Positions 15,779 through 23,602 of a stretch of DNA of 24,422 nucleotides are shown one piece after another; within the stretch, counting starts at the first letter, position 1, and every line of letters begins with the position of its first letter. The DNA lies in NCBI GenBank assembly GCA_964506505.1, contig CAZDKY010000001.1:1-24422 (forward strand), read 5' to 3'. The stretch is from M55B129 sp964506505 (lineage in GTDB: Bacteria; Bacillota; Dethiobacteria; DTU022). The translations under genes and the position numbers were made by a program. The notes under the pieces were generated by a model, which ran no database searches, had not been told where the DNA came from, and was given only the letters and a program-made list of their open reading frames with translations.

Positions 15779-17163
15779 AAAAACCATGGCAGGGGCGTTT
15801 TCAAAAAGAAATGGACCCGGCGGTCCTCGATTTTACCGCTTCTCTGCCTTTTGACCGCCGACTTGGTCTTCATGATTTAAAGGGTAGTCTTGCTCACCTG
15901 AGTATGCTTGCCTCCCGTTCTATAATTGGTGCTGACGAAGAAGCCCTTTTGCGCGGAGGCCTGGAAGAGATCGCTGAAGAAATAACCGCCGGTTCTTTTC
16001 CCTATGATCTTTCTTTTGAAGATATCCATATGAATATTGAAAAGCGGCTTATAGAAAAAGTGGGGCCTGACGGTGGCCGTTTGCATACCGCCCGCAGCCG
16101 TAACGACCAGGTTGCTCTCGATATGCACCTTTATCTCAGGGATGAATGCAAGCGCATCGATGAAGGGTTGCAGCACCTGCAGGAAGTTATTGTCGGAATG
16201 GCTGAAAAACATGAGGATATTTTGATGCCCGGTTATACACACCTCCAGCGTGCCCAGCCGGTTTTACTGGCCCATCATATGCTTGCTTATTTCTGGATGC
16301 TGGAAAGGGATCGGCAGAGACTGGCAGGAGTTTTAGAGCGGATCGATCTGATGCCGCTTGGAGCGGGAGCGCTGGCAGGAACTAGTTTTGATATAGACCG
16401 GGAGCAGGTGGCTGCTTATCTTGGGTTCAGCCGTCTGTATGAGAACAGTATTGATGCAGTCAGCGATCGGGATTATCTGGTTGAATTTTTAGCCTTTGCC
16501 GCGATTGCCGTAATGCACCTCAGCCGTTTGTGTGAAGAGATAATCATCTGGTCCTCCGTTGAATTTGGTTTTATTGAGCTGGATGATTCTTATACCAGCG
16601 GCAGCAGCATGATGCCTCAGAAAAAAAATCCTGATGTGGCTGAGCTGATCCGGGGAAAAACCGGGAGAATTTACGGAAGTCTCATTGGTTTACTAACTGT
16701 TTTAAAAGGGTTGCCACTGGCTTACAACAAAGATCTGCAGGAAGACAAGGAAGGCCTTTTCGACACTGTTGATACCCTCAAGAACTTGCTGCCGCCCCTG
16801 AGCGGAATGCTGGGAACAATGGTCTTTTGCCGGGAGAGGCTTGCAGAAGCAGTTGACGACGATTATCTCTGTGCTACCGACATGGCCGATTACCTGGTGC
16901 GCCGGGGCTGCACATTTCGGGAAGCTCATCAAACTGTCGGGCAGTTGATTGCTTTCTGCCGCCGAAAAAATAATCGATTAAAAGAGCTGACGCTCGACCA
17001 GAGAGCCCGTTTTCATCCTGCCCTGGCCGAAAATATAGAAGCGCTCCTTGATCCGGTTAAGGTTGTGGAAGCCCGACTTAGCCGGGGAGGTACGGCATCG
17101 GCGGCAGTTGCGGAACAGCTGCAAAAGGCCCGTGCTGTCCTGTCGGCGCACATGACAAAATAA
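15775..17163 (+). CDS. argH: Argininosuccinate lyase, CTG start
   Basis: A 462-residue lyase of the fumarase/aspartase superfamily that splits argininosuccinate into arginine and fumarate. The family signature GSSMMPQKKNPD carries the catalytic serine; HTARSRNDQVA and GYTHLQRAQPV are also present. The start appears to be CTG at 15775-15777. It lies 8 bases after GGAGGTG (15760-15766), overlaps the argG stop, and gives the N-terminus (M)KKPWQGRFQKEMDP, matching the conserved WGGRF start of ArgH. No in-frame ATG, GTG or TTG fits there. The first ATG (15811) would remove this motif and has no ribosome binding site. It is the last gene of the operon. Confidence 0.92.
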   Translation: MKKPWQGRFQKEMDPAVLDFTASLPFDRRLGLHDLKGSLAHLSMLASRSIIGADEEALLRGGLEEIAEEITAGSFPYDLSFEDIHMNIEKRLIEKVGPDGGRLHTARSRNDQVALDMHLYLRDECKRIDEGLQHLQEVIVGMAEKHEDILMPGYTHLQRAQPVLLAHHMLAYFWMLERDRQRLAGVLERIDLMPLGAGALAGTSFDIDREQVAAYLGFSRLYENSIDAVSDRDYLVEFLAFAAIAVMHLSRLCEEIIIWSSVEFGFIELDDSYTSGSSMMPQKKNPDVAELIRGKTGRIYGSLIGLLTVLKGLPLAYNKDLQEDKEGLFDTVDTLKNLLPPLSGMLGTMVFCRERLAEAVDDDYLCATDMADYLVRRGCTFREAHQTVGQLIAFCRRKNNRLKELTLDQRARFHPALAENIEALLDPVKVVEARLSRGGTASAAVAEQLQKARAVLSAHMTK

Positions 17164-17291
17164 GGCAGTTTCGTTGAAATGCCAGATAACCCGGAACAAC
17201 CTCAACATTGATTACACCCGGTTTCGGGGAAGTGTGAGGTGGTCTCAGAGCTAGCCTACGGGAAAAAGAGGAAGGATATCTACGCTTAATT

Positions 17292-17325
17292 AAAAGGCGA
17301 AACCTATTCCAGGCTTCGCCTTTTT
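17292..17325 (+). terminator. Terminator of the arg operon, probably bidirectional
   Basis: AAAAGGCGAA (17292-17301) pairs with TTCGCCTTTT (17315-17324), with a small inner CCT/AGG pairing, and a T-run is part of the right arm. On the minus strand the hairpin is followed by TTTTAATT, so it can also stop the acyl-CoA ligase gene coming from the other side. The 128 bases between argH and this hairpin hold no gene that I can see. Confidence 0.85.
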
Positions 17326-17372
17326 GATTACCTTTTTTAAACACTTATTTTGCATAGGACATTTCATTGTCG

Positions 17373-19046
17373 CTATTGCTGCATTTTTTTCTCTTCTTCT
17401 TCCTTCAGCATGCGCCGGAGAACTTTCCCGATCATTGTTTTTGGCAGTTCCTTGCGGAATTCAACGAGTTTTGGTACTTTATAAGCAGCAAGATTTTCCT
17501 TGCAGTAGCTGATTACTTCTTCTTCTGTCATGGTTTGCGATTCCTTGAGGACAACATATGCCTTCAGAGTTTCGCCGCGGTAGGGATCGGTAATTCCAGC
17601 CACTGCTGCTTCCATCACTTTGGGATGGGCAAAAAGGATTTCTTCTACATCGCGAGGATAGATGTTGAATCCACCGGCGATAACCATGTCTTTTTTCCGA
17701 TCAACTATGTATGTATACCCTTCTTCGTCGGCTTTAGCTATATCTCCGGTATAAAACCAGCCGTCACGCAGGCTTTCTGCCGTTTCGTCGGGCATATTCA
17801 GATAGCCTTCCATTACCTGTGGACCGCGGACGCAAAGTTCGCCGATTTCCCCAACGGGAATTTCTTTTTTACCTGTTTCTACATCAACAATTTTATAATC
17901 CGTATCAGGGACAGGCAGTCCGATGCTACCTGCTTTGCGCTTGCCGTAAACAGGGTTGGCATGGGTAACCGGTGAGGTCTCGGAAAGTCCGTAACCCTCA
18001 ACCAGTTTTCCGCCCGTATTTTGCTCAAATACTTTCTGAACTTCTACCGGCAGGGGAGCGGCTCCGCTGATGCAGACCCGAATTGACTTGATATCATATT
18101 TTTGCAGATCGGGAGCGTTATTAATGGCTACATACATAGTTGGTACCCCGGGGAAAAGGGTTGGTTTCTGCTTGTCAATTGTTTTTAGTACATCGGCCAG
18201 GACGAAACGAGGGAGGAGGACCAGCTTACCTCCGTTCATCAGGCCCAGGTTCAGAACGGTGGTCAGGCCGTAGCTGTGAAAGAAAGGCAGAACCCCGAGA
18301 ATAGTTTCTTTCCCTTCCTCGTAGTCGCTACACCATGCTTTAACCTGGAACATATTGGAAGAAAGATTGCGATGCAGCAGAATTGCGCCCTTGGATCGAC
18401 CGGTCGTGCCACCGGTGTAAAGAAAAAGGGCCCGGTCATCGGGACTTATATCGACCGTGGGAGGTGTTTTGCCGCTGTACTTATCAATCAATTCACTAAA
18501 AATATAGTCTTCGCTGGCAATTTCCACTCTGTCGCCTTCTTTTTTTTCTTTGGCCACAGTATAAAGGAAGCTGAGAAATCCGGGGAAGTAGTCTTTGATG
18601 TTTGAAACGATAATATTTTTCAGGTTGGCTTTCGATTGAATGTCTTTGATCATCTTGTAAAAGCGGGTCAGGGTAATAATTGTTTCAGCTCCTGAATCTT
18701 TCAGTTGATATTCCATTTCCCGGGCTACATAAAGAGGGTTGCAGGGGACAACTATGGCGCCGATAGCGAGGGCGGCAAAATAAGCGATGGGAAATTGTGT
18801 ACAGTTCGGCAGATGAATAGCTACACGGTCCCCTTTTTTGATTCCCAGATCGGACAGAGCAGAGGCCAGACTCCGTACCTTGTCATGCATTTCACCGTAA
18901 GTCATTTCACGACCCATAAAGCTGACCGCCGGATTGCTTTTATATGTCTGAGCTGCTTTTTGAAATAATTCATAAAGATTATGCTTGGGGTAATCAATAC
19001 TGTGAGGCACTCCAGATTCATAATAATTCAGCCACACTTTTTCCAA
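17373..19046 (-). CDS. fadD: Long-chain fatty acid--CoA ligase (AMP-forming)
   Basis: A 557-residue member of the ANL superfamily of adenylating enzymes, converting a fatty acid, ATP and CoA into acyl-CoA. The nucleotide loop is YTGGTTGRSKGA (210-221). The adenine motif is GYGLSETSP (351-359). The hinge region is YTGDIAKADEEGYTYIVDRKKD (432-453, quoted in parts as YTGDIAKADEEG and YIVDRKKD), and the catalytic lysine is K541 in MIGKVLRR. The motif set is that of long-chain ligases, but chain length cannot be read from sequence. The start is TTG at 19046 with AAAGGAGG 9 bases upstream. A 13-bp palindrome (19065-19077) lies against the ribosome binding site. The gene converges on the arg operon. 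It implies fatty acid activation for degradation or recycling. Confidence 0.92.
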   Translation of the reverse strand: MEKVWLNYYESGVPHSIDYPKHNLYELFQKAAQTYKSNPAVSFMGREMTYGEMHDKVRSLASALSDLGIKKGDRVAIHLPNCTQFPIAYFAALAIGAIVVPCNPLYVAREMEYQLKDSGAETIITLTRFYKMIKDIQSKANLKNIIVSNIKDYFPGFLSFLYTVAKEKKEGDRVEIASEDYIFSELIDKYSGKTPPTVDISPDDRALFLYTGGTTGRSKGAILLHRNLSSNMFQVKAWCSDYEEGKETILGVLPFFHSYGLTTVLNLGLMNGGKLVLLPRFVLADVLKTIDKQKPTLFPGVPTMYVAINNAPDLQKYDIKSIRVCISGAAPLPVEVQKVFEQNTGGKLVEGYGLSETSPVTHANPVYGKRKAGSIGLPVPDTDYKIVDVETGKKEIPVGEIGELCVRGPQVMEGYLNMPDETAESLRDGWFYTGDIAKADEEGYTYIVDRKKDMVIAGGFNIYPRDVEEILFAHPKVMEAAVAGITDPYRGETLKAYVVLKESQTMTEEEVISYCKENLAAYKVPKLVEFRKELPKTMIGKVLRRMLKEEEEKKMQQ

Positions 19047-19136
19047 GATATATTTCCTCCTTTTGCGCTTAAAGCGCGATATTCAATAAATAAAATATTC
19101 GATTCGATATTCTTAATTCCTGCTAAGTTAAAAATA

Positions 19137-19146
19137 TTGTATACAA
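19137..19146. promoter_or_regulatory. Palindromic operator-like site TTGTATACAA
   Basis: A perfect 10-bp palindrome about 90 bases upstream of the acyl-CoA ligase start, just after the DUF456 gene. The form TxGTATACxA is like sites of GntR-family regulators of the FadR/VanR type. Two copies of CGATATTC (19077-19084 and 19105-19112) lie in the same gap. No convincing -35/-10 pair was found for the ligase. Confidence 0.35.
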
Positions 19147-19159
19147 ATTAAGTGCGGCC

Positions 19160-19639
19160 TTAAATAATTCTGAAAATAAACCATGCGATCATAACCGCTT
19201 CCAGCAGCAGTTTAACGGGCAAAGCTCCTAAAATACCGAGGGTTGCGCCAAAGCCTGACTTTATGGCTTTTCCGGTTTGACGCCTGGACAGCAAATCAAA
19301 AACAGCGGCCCCGAGAAAAGGGCCTATCAGCAGGCCTGCCGGAATAAAAAACAGGCCGATCAGGAGGCCGAAAGCAGCCCCCCAAAAAGCGGCTTTTGTT
19401 CCTCCTAAATAACGGCTGCCTAGTGCTGTGAAAAGGTAATCAATCCCCATTATGGTTAGGGCAATCAAAGCCTGTCCCATGAAAAACCAGGGGCCGAGGT
19501 TGTCGAAACCGGCTATCAAGCCGTAAACGAACATCCCCAACCAGATTAAAGGAGAGTCGGGCAGGCCCGGCAGTATTGTACCGGCCAGGCCGACCAAAAA
19601 GAGAATAAGAGCAATAATAAAAGCGATAGTTGTTAGCAT
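19160..19639 (-). CDS. DUF456 family membrane protein
   Basis: A 159-residue, strongly hydrophobic protein with about four to five membrane segments and the glycine-rich character of the DUF456 family: LVGLAGTILPGLPDSPLIWLG near the N-terminus, here given in parts as LVGLAGTILPGLP and DSPLIWLGMF. FFIPAGLLIGPFLGA follows in the middle. The function of the family is unknown. I chose ATG 19639 because GGGGTGA lies 6-7 bases before it; the TTG two codons upstream is too close to that site. It is upstream of the acyl-CoA ligase in the same direction, 113 bases apart, which may or may not be one transcript. Confidence 0.82.
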   Translation of the reverse strand: MLTTIAFIIALILFLVGLAGTILPGLPDSPLIWLGMFVYGLIAGFDNLGPWFFMGQALIALTIMGIDYLFTALGSRYLGGTKAAFWGAAFGLLIGLFFIPAGLLIGPFLGAAVFDLLSRRQTGKAIKSGFGATLGILGALPVKLLLEAVMIAWFIFRII

Positions 19640-19680
19640 TGACAATCACCCCACGGTTAGAGATGGACTGCATCTTGATC

Positions 19681-19689
19681 AGTATATCA
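19681..19689 (-). promoter_or_regulatory. Possible extended -10 promoter for the DUF456 gene
   Basis: On the minus strand this is TGATATACT, a -10 hexamer TATACT with TGn extension, about 40 bases upstream of the ATG. No clear -35 is present. Confidence 0.35.
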
Positions 19690-19814
19690 GAAAATAGCCG
19701 GGTAAACGGGTCATTTCAAGAAGGTTCTAAAAAATCATTATTGAGAAATGATATTAAGAATTTTAACCCAAGGGCATCCTTTGTCCCTCCACACAGGTAA
19801 AAGGAATAGTCGTC

Positions 19815-19843
19815 TTTTCAATAACTCCTTATAATGGTATAAT
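19815..19843 (+). promoter_or_regulatory. Promoter of the histidine kinase-response regulator pair
   Basis: TTTTCA (19815-19820), 17 bases, then TATAAT (19838-19843), with TGG before it (extended -10). A second TATAAT at 19830-19835 has no fitting -35. Transcription would begin near 19850, about 50 bases before the kinase start. Confidence 0.6.
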
Positions 19844-19901
19844 TGGAGAGCAAAAACATGTTTAGTCACACCGATGACAAAAGTTTTTCAGAAGGGCAGG
19901 T

Positions 19902-21023
19902 GTGGAATTGAGTAGATTGCCGGACTGCATAAGTCTCGAAAGAGTAACTGACAATTTAGATGATGCCGTATTCCTGGTTGATAACAAATTGAAGATTGCC
20001 TGGCTTAATCGAAAAGCGGTTGAATTTTTTAATACCGATTTTGAATCGGCTCTGGATCAGGCTGTTATCGAGCTTACGGGTATTAAAAAACTGGAAGGTC
20101 TGCTGCAGAACGTCTTTGAGAAGGGGAAACCCTTGGAATGCTCTTATGAAGAAGCCTCAGTAAAAGTAAAGCGCCTTAATAAACGATATTTATTTAAAAT
20201 AGCCATTAATCCTATTTTCGATAATCATAACCTCTGGGGTGCCCTGATCCAGTTTACCGATGTGACACGTTTTCACGAAATGGAAAAAATAAAAACTGAT
20301 TTTGTTTCCGTCGTATCTCATGAATTCAGAACACCGCTTACCACGATCATTGTCGGGGTGGAGATGCTTAAGGAAGGTATGCTAGGAGACCTCACCCCTC
20401 GTGGAAAAGAAGTTCTGGAAGCGATCGGGGCCGATTGTGAAAGGTTGAGCCGGCTCATTGACAACCTGATGGAACTTTCTCGCATTGAATCAGGGACAAT
20501 CTATGTGGAAACAGAACCGACCAATGTTGCCGATCTGGTCAACGAGGCTGTTCGTCCCCTGCGAATACAGGCGGAAAAACAGGGAGTTGAATTGATTACC
20601 GATTTGCCTCCTGAACTGCCACCGGTCATTGCTGATTTCAATAAATCAGTGTGGATTCTGGCCAACCTGGTAGGTAACGCCATGCGTTATACCGATCCCG
20701 GTGGCACCATCACTGTGCGTGCCAGACAGCGCAGAAATCGCCTCTTCTTTTCTGTTGAAGATACCGGCTGTGGCATCCCCAGAGAACACCAGGATAAAAT
20801 ATTCAAGAAGTATGTTCAGGTGAGAGGGCCAGATATGAAAAAAGCCGGCGGCGGTGTTGGGTTGGGCCTGGCGATCGCCAAGGACATTGTCATGGCTCAT
20901 GGTGGAGAAATCTGGGTGGATAGCGAAGTGGGAGAAGGGACTACTTTTACTTTTACTTTCCCGATTTACCGGGGAGACGAATCGGTGAATGTACCTGATG
21001 ATGAACCAAAGGAGGATAATTGA
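19902..21023 (+). CDS. PAS-domain sensor histidine kinase, soluble
   Basis: A 373-residue kinase without any membrane segment, so it senses something in the cytoplasm. A PAS domain covers about 10-125 (DDAVFLVDNKLKIAWLN; LWGALIQFTDVT). The dimerisation/phosphoacceptor domain has the H-box SVVSHEFRTPL with H140. The ATPase domain has the N-box NLVGNAMRYTDPGG, G1 DTGCGIP, F-box FKKYVQ and G2 GGVGLGLAIAKD. It resembles PhoR/WalK-type kinases in the catalytic half. The start is GTG 19902 with AAGGG 6 bases upstream; TTG 19908 is an alternative. Its stop overlaps the next gene by one base, so the two are co-translated and probably partners. The signal is unknown. Confidence 0.9.
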   Translation: MELSRLPDCISLERVTDNLDDAVFLVDNKLKIAWLNRKAVEFFNTDFESALDQAVIELTGIKKLEGLLQNVFEKGKPLECSYEEASVKVKRLNKRYLFKIAINPIFDNHNLWGALIQFTDVTRFHEMEKIKTDFVSVVSHEFRTPLTTIIVGVEMLKEGMLGDLTPRGKEVLEAIGADCERLSRLIDNLMELSRIESGTIYVETEPTNVADLVNEAVRPLRIQAEKQGVELITDLPPELPPVIADFNKSVWILANLVGNAMRYTDPGGTITVRARQRRNRLFFSVEDTGCGIPREHQDKIFKKYVQVRGPDMKKAGGGVGLGLAIAKDIVMAHGGEIWVDSEVGEGTTFTFTFPIYRGDESVNVPDDEPKEDN

Positions 21024-21397
21024 TGTCCCAGAGAATTCTGCTGGTTGAAGATGAAAAAAATGTTATCCTTGGCGTGCGTACCTGTCTTGATGCAGTAGGA
21101 TACCATGTTGATATTGTGGAAGACGGCGAAGCAGCCCTTCAGTATATTAACCGGGAATCTCCGGACCTGATTCTTCTTGATTTGCTGTTGCCAAAAGTTG
21201 ATGGTTTTGAAGTTTTGAAAGCTGTCAAGGGAGATGAAGCAAAAAAAAACATCCCGGTCATAATTCTTACAGCGAAAGCCGAAGAAGAGGATAAACAGAG
21301 AGCGATGGCATTGGGTGCGGATGATTATATGACCAAGCCCTTCAAGCCCCAGGTACTATGGGATCTGTTGAAAAAATATCTCTCCAGTAATCATTGA
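21023..21397 (+). CDS. Single-domain response regulator (CheY-like receiver)
   Basis: A 124-residue receiver domain with nothing attached. The acidic pocket is E9-D10, the phosphorylated aspartate is D53 in LILLDLLLP, and the conserved T (ILTAKAEE) and K (DYMTKPFKP) are present. I chose ATG 21023, 7 bases after GGAGG (21011-21015); its A is the last base of the kinase TGA stop. Without an output domain it must act through a protein partner, as CheY or Spo0F do, or pass the phosphate on. It is followed by a good terminator, so the pair is a two-gene operon. Confidence 0.93.
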   Translation: MSQRILLVEDEKNVILGVRTCLDAVGYHVDIVEDGEAALQYINRESPDLILLDLLLPKVDGFEVLKAVKGDEAKKNIPVIILTAKAEEEDKQRAMALGADDYMTKPFKPQVLWDLLKKYLSSNH

Positions 21398-21435
21398 AGA
21401 GCGGGAACAAAGGCTGGCTTATAATTTATAATTAG

Positions 21436-21462
21436 AAGGGCACAGGTTACTGTGCCCTTTCT
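21436..21462 (+). terminator. Intrinsic terminator after the two-component pair
   Basis: A perfect 10-bp stem AAGGGCACAG (21436-21445) / CTGTGCCCTT (21450-21459) with a GTTA loop, and a TTTCTT tail. Confidence 0.88.
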
Positions 21463-21593
21463 TGAGAAAGAAAAACTTGCAGAGAACAGAGGGCATTTAA
21501 CCCGCAGTAATTTTAGTAAATGGGGGAGGGGGAATGTCCCTTCCACAGGTTAACATAATTTCTGATATTTTTTCATGATACAGGGGTGATTGA

Positions 21594-21875
21594 ATGAGGG
21601 TGGCGATTGGTGTTCTCAACCTGCACATACCGGGTTCATGTTCCCTGAAGGCAAAACGGAAAATTCTGCAGAGCATTATCCAGCGCCTTCGCAATCGTTT
21701 CAACATATCCGTTTCAGAAATCGGCTGTCAAGATCTCTGGCAACGTTCCGAACTGGGTATCGCGGCAATTTGTTACAACGGTGCGGGAGCTGACCGGATC
21801 ATGGAAAAGATCATTGATTTTCTGGATCAGGAAAATGAAATTAGAATTATTGATTCGCAAATTGAAAAATATTAG
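21594..21875 (+). CDS. DUF503 family protein (YlxP-like)
   Basis: A 93-residue protein of the DUF503/YlxP family. The characteristic core is seen: LNLHIPGSCSLKAKRKILQS (about residues 8-27), RLRNRFNISVSEIG, then DLWQRSELGIAAI. In Bacillus, ylxP lies in the nusA-infB-rbfA operon and a role near ribosome assembly has been suggested, but the biochemical function is not settled. Here it is in a different place, before a tRNA methyltransferase gene. The start is ATG 21594 behind CAGGGGTGAT. The 130 bases between the preceding terminator and this gene show no clear promoter. Confidence 0.85.
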   Translation: MRVAIGVLNLHIPGSCSLKAKRKILQSIIQRLRNRFNISVSEIGCQDLWQRSELGIAAICYNGAGADRIMEKIIDFLDQENEIRIIDSQIEKY

Positions 21876-21910
21876 AAGTAAAAAGGATCAGATGAAAGGA
21901 GAAGGAACGT

Positions 21911-22486
21911 ATGACTGCAATCAGATTACAGCAGATAACTGATCTTTCTCATCATTTTGCCGACCCCTTTATTAAGGCGGGCGATCGGGTTGTCGATGCT
22001 ACAGCCGGAAACGGGAAGGATACCATTTTCCTGGTCGAAAAAGTGGGTCCGTCCGGTCTGGTTTATGCTTTTGATATCCAGCAAGAAGCCCTTAAAGGAA
22101 CAGAGCAGGTTTTAAGAGAGGCAGGTTTGACCGACCGGGTCAGGTGTATATGCGATGGGCATGAAAATATGATAGATTATATTGAAGATCCGGTCAATGC
22201 TGTTATCTATAACCTTGGTTATCTTCCGGGGGGAAATCATGAAATTACAACAACCCGGGAGACAACGGAAAAAAGCCTCAAAACGGCCTTTGAATTGCTG
22301 GCGCCGGGAGGAGTGGTTATGATAGTCCTGTACCCCGGCCATCCCGCAGGGCAGGAAGAAAAAGAAATGCTGCTGCCACTGTGCAGATCCCTTGATCCGG
22401 ATCATTATTCCTCCGTCCATCTTTACCTGCTTAATAAAACCGGTATCCCGCCAGAGCTGATTGCGATACAAAGAAATCATTTTTAA
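21911..22486 (+). CDS. mnmM: SAM-dependent methyltransferase, YtqB/MnmM type
   Basis: A 191-residue class I methyltransferase of the family named putative rRNA methylase (YtqB). The SAM-binding motif is VVDATAGNGKDTIFL (about residues 27-41), with FDIQQEAL as the acidic second motif. NLGYLPGGNHEI (about 101-112) is the family's catalytic-loop signature. YtqB of Bacillus was shown to be MnmM, which methylates the aminomethyl group of the wobble uridine in some tRNAs; that function is transferred here from the family and not proven. The start is ATG 21911, with AAAGGAGAAGG upstream, 35 bases after the DUF503 gene, so the two probably share a transcript. Confidence 0.85.
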   Translation: MTAIRLQQITDLSHHFADPFIKAGDRVVDATAGNGKDTIFLVEKVGPSGLVYAFDIQQEALKGTEQVLREAGLTDRVRCICDGHENMIDYIEDPVNAVIYNLGYLPGGNHEITTTRETTEKSLKTAFELLAPGGVVMIVLYPGHPAGQEEKEMLLPLCRSLDPDHYSSVHLYLLNKTGIPPELIAIQRNHF

Positions 22487-22534
22487 AGAGATCTTTATAA
22501 ATGGAAAAAGGGATATTGCATATATATGTCGAAT

Positions 22535-22564
22535 TTTACTTTTCGCCGATTTTTTACATATTAT
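22535..22564 (+). promoter_or_regulatory. Possible promoter with Spo0A-box-like site before the prenyl synthase
   Basis: TTTACT (22535-22540), 18 bases, then TATTAT (22559-22564). Just upstream, TGTCGAA (22527-22533) matches the core of the Spo0A box. It sits at the -35 edge, where Spo0A acts in known promoters. A single seven-base match may be chance. Confidence 0.35.
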
Positions 22565-22590
22565 AAACAGAAAGGAGAAGAGGGCTTAAA

Positions 22591-23562
22591 ATGGAAACTA
22601 AATGGCATTTGGTTGAAAAAGAACTGGTTCTGGTTGAACAACAATTACAGCAGATCATAAACAAGGGCGGCCCTGAAGTGCAGGAAGTAGGGAACTATGT
22701 CCTCGATGGCAAAGGCAAACGAATACGCCCGGCTCTCTTCCTGACTGTTGTTTATCGTCCCGATAAGGACCTGCAGGGTTTTGTTGATGTGGCTACTGCT
22801 TTTGAATTAATTCACACTGCTTCTTTGCTGCATGATGATGTAATTGATCAGGCTTCTTTTCGAAGAGACAGAGATACTGTTAATGTGCAGTGGAACAACA
22901 AAATAGCCGTTCTGACCGGGGATTACTTCTTAAGCCAGGCCTTGAAAATATTTGTCAAGTTCGGTTTATGGGATTTGCTGGCTATTACAGTGGCTGTGGT
23001 AGAAAATATGGCTGAAGGGGAACTCCAACAGGCGTTTGCCAGGGTTACCCTTTCTGATTTGGAGAAACTATATCTACAGTGGATTGGCAAGAAAAGCGCT
23101 GCCTTTTTTTCCGGTTGTTGCCAGGCTGGAAGTATATTGCGCAGTGACAGCCATGAATTGCAGAACCTGTGGTTTGAATTTGGGTTCAATACCGGTATGG
23201 CTTTCCAGCTGATTGATGATATGCTGGACTATAGTGAGGACGGCGAAGATACCGGGAAACCTCTTTACAGTGATCTGAAAAACCGGGTTATTACTCTGCC
23301 TCTTATTCGTTCGTTCAGCGATTCCAGGGACAAAGAACTGATCTCTAAATATATGCAGACGGACAAAATCAATGAAGAAGAGCTGGAACAGGTAGCAACT
23401 CTGGTTCGTGACGGTGAAGGTCTGTCTTATACCGGTCAAAAGGCAGCAAAGTATATCGATCGTGCTCTTACCGTATTGGATAAGATGACCGGGATTGACA
23501 GGAAAAAGGAAGAAACGCTCAGAAGATGGGCGGAAGGAATGCTGGAAATCAGCAAACAATGA
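22591..23562 (+). CDS. Polyprenyl diphosphate synthase (heptaprenyl/octaprenyl type)
   Basis: A 323-residue trans-prenyltransferase that extends allylic diphosphates with isopentenyl diphosphate. The first aspartate-rich motif is DDVID (82-86, in LLHDDVIDQASFRR); the second is DDMLD (209-213). GKRIRPALFL (42-51) binds isopentenyl diphosphate. Length and motif spacing fit the long-chain enzymes (HepT/IspB) that make the menaquinone side chain, but the chain length cannot be fixed from what I see. No menaquinone genes are adjacent. The start is ATG 22591 with AAAGGAGAAG upstream. Rex follows 56 bases later; linkage of a quinone-precursor gene and a redox repressor is suggestive of respiratory control. 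Confidence 0.88.
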   Translation: METKWHLVEKELVLVEQQLQQIINKGGPEVQEVGNYVLDGKGKRIRPALFLTVVYRPDKDLQGFVDVATAFELIHTASLLHDDVIDQASFRRDRDTVNVQWNNKIAVLTGDYFLSQALKIFVKFGLWDLLAITVAVVENMAEGELQQAFARVTLSDLEKLYLQWIGKKSAAFFSGCCQAGSILRSDSHELQNLWFEFGFNTGMAFQLIDDMLDYSEDGEDTGKPLYSDLKNRVITLPLIRSFSDSRDKELISKYMQTDKINEEELEQVATLVRDGEGLSYTGQKAAKYIDRALTVLDKMTGIDRKKEETLRRWAEGMLEISKQ

Positions 23563-23571
23563 GAGCTGTCC

Positions 23572-23602
23572 CATAAACCGGTTGAAAGAAGAACGGTTTA
23601 TG
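23572..23602. repeat. Inverted repeat between the prenyl synthase and rex
   Basis: CATAAACCG (23572-23580) and CGGTTTATG (23594-23602) are a perfect 9-bp inverted repeat with 13 bases between. The half-site centres are 22 bp apart, about two helical turns. No T-run follows. It is not the Rex consensus (TTGTGAA...TTCACAA), so autoregulation through it is only a possibility. Confidence 0.5.

Noticed and set aside
17367..17975. A 202-codon plus-strand frame opposite the acyl-CoA ligase
   Set aside because: It is the complement of a well-supported gene with all ANL motifs; it has no ribosome binding site and its residues (Phe, Cys, His rich) are typical of a shadow frame.
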